NCBI GenBank assembly: GCA_029934875.1
Contig: JAOZLK010000341.1
Coordinates: forward strand, 1-5,453
From: Bacteroidales bacterium
GTDB lineage: Bacteria > Bacteroidota > Bacteroidia > Bacteroidales > GCA-2748055
DNA length: 5,453 nucleotides
Reading direction: 5' to 3'
In this document: positions 1-5,453 of the stretch, one piece after another
Layout: each line of letters begins with the position of its first letter
Numbering within the stretch: the stretch's first letter is position 1
Notes under the pieces: generated by a model
Databases searched by the model: none
The model's input: the letters and a program-made list of their open reading frames with translations, nothing else
Told to the model about the DNA's origin: nothing
Made by a program: the position numbers and the translations under genes

Positions 1-588
1 GCATGGAAAGAGGATGCTGATAAAATTGCCGGCTATCTGAAGCAGCTCCGTGATCTGGATATTCCGGTGTTGTGGAGGCCTTACCATGAAATGAACGGTG
101 TATGGTTCTGGTGGTGTAATCAGAAAGGCGACAATGGCTTTAAGCGCCTCTGGATCATGATGTACGATTACTATACCAATCATCATAAGCTGAATAACCT
201 GATATGGGTTTGGAATCCCAATGCCCCCCGTGACAGGCCCAACGACGAAGCCTGGCCATATATTGAATTTTATCCCGGGAACGACTATGTGGATATTCTG
301 GCTGCCGATGTTTACCGGAACGACTATAAACAATCGCATCATGATGAACTGATTGAACTGGGAGAAGGAAAACCTATTGCACTGGGAGAGGTTGGAGAGA
401 TTCCCACCCCTGAGATATTGGAACAGCAACCCTATTGGACATGGTACATGCCATGGGCAAATATTCTTTTTTGGGCCAATGATGAATCACTTATAAAGCA
501 AATGATGACCTCAGAACAGGTTTTAACCCTCGACGAAATCGAAGTTGACAGCAAGGGTAGGTATCGTATTAATGACCAATTAAAATAA
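1..588 (+). CDS. GH26 beta-mannanase-type glycoside hydrolase, C-terminal part (5' end outside window)
   Basis: The reading frame is open from base 1 and closes at TAA 586-588, giving 195 residues of a protein that starts upstream; the GTG at 67 is an internal valine, since recognisable GH26 sequence runs before it. GH26 enzymes are retaining (beta/alpha)8-barrel hydrolases, mostly endo-beta-1,4-mannanases. The catalytic acid/base is Glu30 of the visible fragment in WRPYHEMNG (codon 88-90), followed by the typical WFWW aromatic strip. The nucleophile is Glu130 in ALGEVGE (codon 388-390). The ~100-residue spacing matches the family. The block HKLNNLIWVWNPNAPRD and YVDILAADVY are also family-typical. 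One oddity is Cys39 directly after WFWW, where the neighbouring paralogue and most relatives have Gly. It ends without any extra C-terminal domain. The next gene is a GH26 paralogue 6 nt downstream, so the two are almost certainly co-transcribed. Beta-1,3-xylanase or another GH26 activity cannot be excluded; family assignment is secure, substrate less so. Confidence 0.93.
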   Translation, partial: AWKEDADKIAGYLKQLRDLDIPVLWRPYHEMNGVWFWWCNQKGDNGFKRLWIMMYDYYTNHHKLNNLIWVWNPNAPRDRPNDEAWPYIEFYPGNDYVDILAADVYRNDYKQSHHDELIELGEGKPIALGEVGEIPTPEILEQQPYWTWYMPWANILFWANDESLIKQMMTSEQVLTLDEIEVDSKGRYRINDQLK

Positions 589-594
589 TTAACT

Positions 595-1650
595 GTGAGA
601 AATTTAAATAGAGCCGCAGCCATTTTAGTTATTGGCCTATTATATTCCTGTACAACAGTCAGTATAACTGATCCGGTTAATCCGGATGCATCTCCGGAAG
701 CAAGGGAGTTGCTTAGCTTTTTGTATTCCATCCGGGGAGAACATATCGTCTCCGGTCAGCATAATTATCGACGTGGTATTTTGCAGTCCACAGACAGTAT
801 TGAGGCAATTACCGGAAAAGTACCGGCGCTTTGGGGAGTGGATATTGCTGCGATAGATTCGGGGAAAGACGTTAGATATTGGGATGTAGATAGAAGTTTG
901 CTAAATAAGGCTAAGCTGGATGAAGCGATCAGGCAATATAGAAAAGGAGCTATTGTAACTATGATGTACCATCAGGTTAAACCCTTTGATCATGATAGTT
1001 TGGGATTTAGTGGTAGTGTGAAAGGGATGGTTTCCGATGAAGAATGGGAACAGATAATTACACCAGGTACTAAGTATCATACAATGTTGCTCGAAAAAAT
1101 AGACATAAGGGCAGAATGGCTAAAGATACTTAAGGAAGCTGGAGTTCCAGTATTATGGCGTCCATATCATGAAATGAATGGTATGTGGTTTTGGTGGGGA
1201 AACCGCCCTGGTGAAAATGGATATCAAAAATTATGGAAAATAATGTACGACCGTTATGTGAATTATCATAAACTGAATAATCTGATCTGGGTATGGAATC
1301 CCAATGCACCACGTGACAAAAAAGGCAATGAGGCCTACGATTATCATCTGTTTTACCCGGGTGCTGAATATGTGGATATACTGGCTGCCGACATTTATGG
1401 AAAGGAAAAGGAATACAAGCAATCGCATCACGATGATTTACTGAAACTGGCAGATGGTAAAATAATCGCAATAGGAGAATGTGGGATGGCTCCAACTCCC
1501 GAAATTCTGGATCGTCAACCCGAATGGACATGGTTTATGATCTGGGCAGGACTGAATTATTCACCTAAATGGAATACGTATGAACATCTTTGTGAAATAT
1601 ATTCAGATGAAAGAGTACTGACTTTAGATGAAATGAAGGACTTTAAGTAA
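595..1650 (+). CDS. GH26 beta-mannanase-type lipoprotein
   Basis: Complete 351-residue GH26 hydrolase. The start is GTG at 595: it gives a clean lipoprotein signal (basic MRNLNR, hydrophobic core, lipobox LLYSC with Cys19), and no in-frame ATG precedes the catalytic domain. No convincing Shine-Dalgarno site precedes it, as is usual in Bacteroidota. Residues after Cys19 to about 30 form a short tether, and the catalytic barrel fills about 35-345, roughly the size of a single-domain GH26. SGQHNY (about 53-58) and the GVDIAA region resemble the N-terminal GH26 barrel strands. The predicted acid/base is Glu193 in WRPYHEMNG and the nucleophile Glu295 in AIGECG, 102 residues apart. The WFWWG strip (198-202) and IWVWNPN (231-237) likely line the sugar-binding cleft. 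The lipid anchor suggests an outer-membrane or cell-surface enzyme making oligosaccharides from beta-mannan or a related glycan. It is the tandem paralogue of the gene upstream. Exact linkage specificity is inferred from family only. Confidence 0.93.
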   Translation: MRNLNRAAAILVIGLLYSCTTVSITDPVNPDASPEARELLSFLYSIRGEHIVSGQHNYRRGILQSTDSIEAITGKVPALWGVDIAAIDSGKDVRYWDVDRSLLNKAKLDEAIRQYRKGAIVTMMYHQVKPFDHDSLGFSGSVKGMVSDEEWEQIITPGTKYHTMLLEKIDIRAEWLKILKEAGVPVLWRPYHEMNGMWFWWGNRPGENGYQKLWKIMYDRYVNYHKLNNLIWVWNPNAPRDKKGNEAYDYHLFYPGAEYVDILAADIYGKEKEYKQSHHDDLLKLADGKIIAIGECGMAPTPEILDRQPEWTWFMIWAGLNYSPKWNTYEHLCEIYSDERVLTLDEMKDFK

Positions 1651-1671
1651 GGATGATTTAACCAGGTGACT

Positions 1672-3663
1672 ATGAAAAGAAGAGATTTTATAAAATCATC
1701 GGCGATGGCCGGAGGCAGCCTGGGAGTTGCATCTACTATGAATTCCTGTGTCGGGGAACCATCAGATAAGCCTGTTTCTTACCATAGCGGCCCAAATCCG
1801 GAGCTTAAAATCTTACAGCAACTGGAAAATGAGCATTTACTGGTGAAGATCTACAACAATGCATCTCTTCACATTTTAGACAAAGCAAACAGCTTTGAGT
1901 GGCAAACGGGACCGGTTGCGTTGCAGGAGCTGGGCCAGATTGAAGAGGGGCATGTATGGCTCAGGAGTGACAGAAGCATGTGTGAGCAATACCCGGGAAG
2001 GTTTATAGGTCGCCGTGATGGAGATGTTATTGTATTTACCTTGCTGGGAAGGCAGGACCGCTTGTTTGGGAAATTCACATGCCGTTTTTCCCTGGAGGGG
2101 GAGTGGTTTGCGATCACCACCGGAGATATTGAAGAAGGTATCCCAAGCCTGGTTTTCCCGCCTCCCATCCAGTCTGATGAGCTGATCATACCCAGGGGCG
2201 TGGGACAACTAATCTCAAAAAAAGAGGGTGGAGCCATCTACTCAAGAAGTCTCAGTACTTTTTTTGCACATCTGAATATGCAGTTTTTTGGGGGACAGAA
2301 AAACGGGCATGCCTGGATAGGTATTTATGAGGATGGTTTTGAAGACGCCTGTGCCATGATCGCCAATGGTACGGTAGCACCGGGTTATACACGGACCCTG
2401 GGAAAGTGGAAGCATTCCTACCGGATGAAGTACAGGTTTCTGAAAGGAAATTACGTGGATGTGGCCAAGGTATACCGCAATGATTTTAAGAAAAAGGGCC
2501 TGTTCCGGTCCTTATCCGACAAGATCAGGGAGAACGGGGAATTGAAAAAATATATTGGTGGCAGGGCGTTCTGGATGACCCATGCCCGTCCCAGCTATAA
2601 AAAAGAATTCATTGAAGACTATTTACTTTCTGAAAAGCAGATTAACAGATGGGGGGATCAGGACATAGATCAGGATGTAAACATACAACTCACCTACAAG
2701 GAGCTACATGTTTTCCTGGATAAACTTATGAAAAATGGATTGAAAAATGGTTATATCAAGGTTGCCGGCTGGATCAATCGTGGGTATGATGCTTCACATC
2801 CGGATGTCTGGCCCCCGGAAAGCAGCCTGGGAACTATCGACGAACTGAAAGAAATTTTAGATCTGGAGGCTCCTTTCTCCTTGGGACTTCACGATAATTA
2901 CCAGGACATTTATGAATCGACTGAATCATTCCCTGAGGGGATCAATCACCTGAAAGATGGCACTCTGCAAATTGGAGGTGCCTGGGCCGGGGGGCAAGCT
3001 TATATTTTAAACTCGGAAGCGAGTGTGTCTTATGCGAAAAGAAACTGGGATAAAATTGGCACACTTGCACCTTCAAGCATGTTTGTTGACACAACCACTG
3101 CTGTTTCCTTATACCAATCTTATGAAAATGGAAACGAGAAGACCAAAGCAGATGATCTGAAATATAAGACCGCACTGATCAAATTTTATAAGGATCAAGG
3201 CTTATTGTTTGGAAGTGAAGAAGTGGCAGATTTTGCCATACCCCATATCGATTGGTATGAAACACGACACAGAAGAGTTCAGGGAGAGACCATTCCTCTC
3301 TGGTCTCTTGTTTTTCATGATGCTGCCCTCTTAATGAGTTATGGTTCGGGAGTAACTTACCCTTCGCCATCAGATTCACTTCTTCCGCCAAAGTGGCTGG
3401 AGATGATGCAATGGGGATATATGTTGCACTTTTCTTATAGTGAGAATTTCGATTTTGAAGGTTTCAGCAAATCATTTTTTGTGGATGACTGGCACAAAAG
3501 AATTGCTCTGTCAGAGATGACAAACCATGAGTTTCTGAACGAAGAGCTAAGTATTGAACGGACTGAGTTTTCAAATGGAGATGCCATCATTTGTAATTAT
3601 GGCAGTGATCCCGTAACAGTGGATGGGTTCAGGATTCAAAAGCATGATTACAAAATTCTATGA
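1672..3663 (+). CDS. Tat-exported putative glycoside hydrolase, DUF5696/GH101-like
   Basis: Predicted protein of 663 residues. I prefer ATG 1672, which gives the classic MKRRDFIK twin-arginine start with AGG five bases upstream; GTG 1666 would add two residues. The Tat signal covers about 1-26, ending near NSC (Cys26), a weak lipobox. Residues about 40-280 look beta-rich, compatible with a mutarotase-like sandwich, and about 290-560 look like a barrel domain. Recognisable segments are the aromatic/acidic GLHDNYQDIY (405-414), GGAWAGGQAYI (about 435-445), MFVDTTTA with Asp473, LLFGSEE with Glu516/Glu517, and AIPHIDW (522-528). The tail, about 626-663, has a short beta-sandwich look (SNGDAIICNYGSDPVTV). 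This order resembles the DUF5696 and GH101-like proteins, in which an Asp nucleophile is followed by a Glu acid/base; Asp473 and Glu516/517 are my candidates. That family link is from memory of motifs, not a search. Substrate is unknown. It follows the GH26 gene by 21 nt and overlaps the GH28 gene, so a role in the same glycan pathway is likely. Confidence 0.72.
   Translation: MKRRDFIKSSAMAGGSLGVASTMNSCVGEPSDKPVSYHSGPNPELKILQQLENEHLLVKIYNNASLHILDKANSFEWQTGPVALQELGQIEEGHVWLRSDRSMCEQYPGRFIGRRDGDVIVFTLLGRQDRLFGKFTCRFSLEGEWFAITTGDIEEGIPSLVFPPPIQSDELIIPRGVGQLISKKEGGAIYSRSLSTFFAHLNMQFFGGQKNGHAWIGIYEDGFEDACAMIANGTVAPGYTRTLGKWKHSYRMKYRFLKGNYVDVAKVYRNDFKKKGLFRSLSDKIRENGELKKYIGGRAFWMTHARPSYKKEFIEDYLLSEKQINRWGDQDIDQDVNIQLTYKELHVFLDKLMKNGLKNGYIKVAGWINRGYDASHPDVWPPESSLGTIDELKEILDLEAPFSLGLHDNYQDIYESTESFPEGINHLKDGTLQIGGAWAGGQAYILNSEASVSYAKRNWDKIGTLAPSSMFVDTTTAVSLYQSYENGNEKTKADDLKYKTALIKFYKDQGLLFGSEEVADFAIPHIDWYETRHRRVQGETIPLWSLVFHDAALLMSYGSGVTYPSPSDSLLPPKWLEMMQWGYMLHFSYSENFDFEGFSKSFFVDDWHKRIALSEMTNHEFLNEELSIERTEFSNGDAIICNYGSDPVTVDGFRIQKHDYKIL
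3660..3663 (+). promoter_or_regulatory. ATGA stop/start overlap, likely translational coupling
   Basis: The ATG of the GH28 gene (3660-3662) shares bases with the TGA stop of the preceding hydrolase gene (3661-3663). Such overlaps commonly allow ribosomes to reinitiate, keeping two products at linked levels. The only competing start is Met9 at 3684, which would remove the overlap. Confidence 0.6.
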
Positions 3664-5114
3664 AACGTATAAAAACAACTAAAATGCAGAATATAAAAGA
3701 AACCAGAAGGGCTTTTATAAGAAAAGCAGGGCTTGGAGTTGTTGCTATTCCATTTTTTGTCATGTTATCATGTCAAATGGATGGATCAAAGAAATCGAAT
3801 AATGCAAGAGGAAACATATTGGATTATGGAGCTGTGGGTGATGGCAAATTCCTTAATACAGCTGCCATCCAGAAAACAATAGATGAAGTTGCAGAAAGTG
3901 GAGGTGGAAAAGTAACAATACCGACCGGAACATTTCTCAGTGGATCAATTGTTTTGAAATCCAATATCACCTTATATCTGGAACAGGGAGCAAAACTTGT
4001 CGCATCAAAAGACTATAATGATTTTGTAAGTACTGGCTGGACTCCTATTGTAGGGGATGATATCCCCGAAGGAAAATCTACTTTCCATTTTACTACTGTA
4101 TTTCGAAAAGAAAGAAGGGCATTTATTATTGCTGATAGCGTTAGCAATTGTGCAATAGAAGGCGATGGAGTTATTGACGGAGGACATAATTTCCCCATTG
4201 AATGGCCCTTTGATGCAAAGCGTACCCAATTGATTTTTATTAGAGATAGTTACAATATAAATATCTCGAACCTGACTCTTGCATTTGCTGAGAACTGGTC
4301 TATTCATATGGTTAATTGTGAGGGTGTTAATATACATGGATTAACTATAAAAAATAGTCGTGAGCGTATTACCACTGACGGTATCGATATTGATGGATGT
4401 AGGCAAGTAGTTATAAGCGATTGTAATATTTACGCAGGTGACGACTGCATTGTATTAAGATCAAGCGAAGGGCATTTGTGTGAAAATATAGTTGTCACCA
4501 ATTGCATCATGACGACTACCTGTGCCGGGATAGTAATAGGTAGTTGTGCTACCGGAGATATTCGTAATGCCACATTTAGTAATTGTATTATTAAAGAGAC
4601 CGGACGCCCGCTTCAGCTTAAATCTTATGAAGGAGCTACCTATGAAAATATAAGTTTTAGTAATATTATTATGGATGAATGTGGTGGTATTAATATCACA
4701 ATGCACCCGCTACATGATAAAGAGAGTAATATGGGGATCATTCGAAATATCTCGTTTAACGGCTTGTTTTATACCGGAAATGGAAGAATATATATGGAAG
4801 CTGTGGAAGGATATCCTCTTGAAAATATATCATTTTCTAATGTGAATTGGAAGATGACTCAAAAGCTAAAAGAGAAGGCAGGATTACCAAGAGGGGGACC
4901 TCATGCTGTTCATTCTGCCGATTTATCAGATGAAGAATTTTATCAGCACTCCTGGCAACCAAATTATATAGTAGCTGCACATGTGAGAGGATTGCAATTG
5001 GCAAATATACAAATACATCCTTTTGAGGAAGAGGGTGCTTCCAATCTAAAAGCTTTGTATATGTATAATGTTGAGGGAGAAAACATTTCCAACTTGAAAT
5101 TAAATTCAAATTAG
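3660..5114 (+). CDS. GH28 family (polygalacturonase-like) exported beta-helix hydrolase
   Basis: A 484-residue protein whose ATG overlaps the previous stop (ATGA, 3660-3663), suggesting translational coupling; Met9 (3684) is a possible alternative start. The N-terminus has RRAFIRKAG, then a hydrophobic stretch ending VMLSC (Cys38), so it looks like a Tat-dependent lipoprotein. The mature part opens with LDYGAVGDG (54-62), typical of pectin-enzyme beta-helices, and contains many N-x-[ST]-[FN]-like helix-turn repeats (NISNLTL, ENISFSN, RNISFNG). GH28 catalytic aspartates are visible as TTDGID (Asp240) and AGDDC (Asp261, Asp262); the spacing of 21/22 equals that of classical polygalacturonases. 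However, the GHG histidine is replaced (CAG, 288-290) and the RIK motif reads QLK (319-321, Lys321 kept). GH28 enzymes hydrolyse alpha-galacturonide or related uronide/rhamnose linkages by inversion, so specificity here is probably not plain polygalacturonan. Its codons are visibly more AT-rich than gene 3. The family call is firm, the substrate open. Confidence 0.9.
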   Translation: MKRIKTTKMQNIKETRRAFIRKAGLGVVAIPFFVMLSCQMDGSKKSNNARGNILDYGAVGDGKFLNTAAIQKTIDEVAESGGGKVTIPTGTFLSGSIVLKSNITLYLEQGAKLVASKDYNDFVSTGWTPIVGDDIPEGKSTFHFTTVFRKERRAFIIADSVSNCAIEGDGVIDGGHNFPIEWPFDAKRTQLIFIRDSYNINISNLTLAFAENWSIHMVNCEGVNIHGLTIKNSRERITTDGIDIDGCRQVVISDCNIYAGDDCIVLRSSEGHLCENIVVTNCIMTTTCAGIVIGSCATGDIRNATFSNCIIKETGRPLQLKSYEGATYENISFSNIIMDECGGINITMHPLHDKESNMGIIRNISFNGLFYTGNGRIYMEAVEGYPLENISFSNVNWKMTQKLKEKAGLPRGGPHAVHSADLSDEEFYQHSWQPNYIVAAHVRGLQLANIQIHPFEEEGASNLKALYMYNVEGENISNLKLNSN

Positions 5115-5164
5115 TAGTGAAGAAATTTATCGTTCAAATAAATAACTACATAAGATTGAATGGC
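5115..5164. other. 50-nt intergenic spacer between GH28 and sulfatase genes
   Basis: AT-rich spacer. I see no hairpin followed by a T-run that would stop transcription, and no clear Bacteroidota -33 TTTG / -7 TAnnTTTG pair, so the sulfatase gene probably shares the upstream transcript. The spacer would shrink to two bases if the GTG at 5117 were the true start. Confidence 0.5.
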
Positions 5165-5453
5165 ATGAATAATAAAACAAAATGCTTTTTACTATTATTA
5201 TTCATTTCTGGTTCTGCATTTTGTCAAGCTCAAACACAGCCAAATATAATATTTATCCTTGCAGATGACGTTGGTGCGGGCGATTTACATTGCACTGGTC
5301 ATCCATATGCAATAACACCAAATTTGGATAAGTTGGCAGATCAGGGCATTCGTTATGAAAGAGCTTATATGGCCGCAGCATGGTGTGCTCCAAGTCGATA
5401 TAGCTTAATGAGAGGACAATATCCTGCACGTGGATTTTACAAAAACCGAAATC
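5165..5453 (+). CDS. Type I (S1 family) sulfatase, N-terminal part (3' end outside window)
   Basis: The frame is open to the last base, giving 96 codons plus one base. ATG 5165 gives a signal peptide: short basic NNKTK, hydrophobic FLLLLFISGSAF, and a likely cleavage near CQA before QTQPN. An in-frame GTG at 5117 would add 16 residues before this signal and seems less likely. Mature sequence begins with the S1 hallmark NIIFILADDVGAGDL (27-41), where Asp34 and Asp35 are the expected calcium ligands, then HPYAITPNLDKLADQGIRYERAY. The active-site motif CAPSR (Cys74, codon 5384-5386; Arg78) is present, so Cys74 should be converted to formylglycine by a sulfatase-maturing enzyme. The motif continues YSLMRGQYPAR: the usual Thr of LxTG is Arg83. 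S1 sulfatases hydrolyse sulfate esters from glycans and act periplasmically or outside the cell. The C-terminal half, which decides subfamily and substrate, is missing. It lies 50 nt after the GH28 gene on the same strand, so it probably belongs to the same locus. Confidence 0.92.
   Translation, partial: MNNKTKCFLLLLFISGSAFCQAQTQPNIIFILADDVGAGDLHCTGHPYAITPNLDKLADQGIRYERAYMAAAWCAPSRYSLMRGQYPARGFYKNRN

Noticed and set aside
586..597. The two GH26 genes are in the same frame (TAA TTA ACT GTG), raising stop-codon readthrough or a broken two-domain gene.
   Set aside because: The second gene has its own lipoprotein signal peptide right after GTG 595, which would be out of place inside a fusion, and the stop is the strong TAA followed by T.
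1130..1531. Antisense open frames opposite the GH26, GH28 and hydrolase genes.
   Set aside because: They lie wholly inside well-supported genes, show no recognisable motifs and have compositions expected of shadow frames.
1666..1671. GTG 1666 as start of the DUF5696-like gene.
   Set aside because: ATG 1672 yields the standard MKRRDFIK Tat start with a better-placed AGG; GTG adds only two residues and cannot be strictly excluded.
3930..5060. Recurring NIS/ENISFSN-like stretches as a DNA repeat array.
   Set aside because: They are diverged protein-level coils of the GH28 parallel beta-helix, not nucleotide repeats or CRISPR.
5115..5164. Internal promoter or terminator between the GH28 and sulfatase genes.
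   Set aside because: No hairpin with T-run and no paired Bacteroidota promoter elements could be found by eye in this AT-rich spacer.

Overview
The window reads as part of a polysaccharide-degradation operon from a bacterium, most likely a Bacteroidota member. This rests on three things: tightly packed, co-oriented exported carbohydrate-active enzymes, lipoprotein and Tat-type N-termini of the Bacteroidota style (RRDFIK, LLYSC), and AT-rich gene starts without clear Shine-Dalgarno sites. The phylum is an inference; no rRNA or SusC/SusD marker is present. All five genes are on the + strand, with both ends of the window cutting through genes.

Layout: (1) 1-588, the C-terminal 195 residues of a GH26 endo-beta-mannanase-type enzyme with both catalytic glutamates. 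(2) 595-1650, a complete second GH26 lipoprotein, a tandem paralogue of the first. (3) 1672-3663, a Tat-exported protein of about 663 aa resembling the DUF5696/GH101-like putative glycoside hydrolases, substrate unknown. (4) 3660-5114, an exported GH28 (polygalacturonase-like) beta-helix protein overlapping gene 3 by ATGA and lacking the usual GHG histidine. (5) 5165-5453, the N-terminus of a secreted type I (S1) sulfatase carrying the formylglycine motif CAPSR, cut by the window end.

Together the set suggests attack on a complex, partly sulfated, mannose- and possibly uronic-acid-containing glycan: GH26 endo-cleavage of a beta-mannan-like backbone, a GH28-fold enzyme on an acidic or side-chain linkage, an uncharacterised hydrolase, and a sulfatase to remove sulfate esters. 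The target glycan cannot be settled from sequence. Gaps are 6, about 21, -4 and about 50 nt, which fits one transcript. No promoter, terminator, RNA gene, mobile element or CRISPR array is visible, and no gene-free stretch exceeds 300 bases. Base composition varies noticeably along the operon, with gene 3 GC-richer and the GH28 gene AT-richer, hinting at mosaic assembly.
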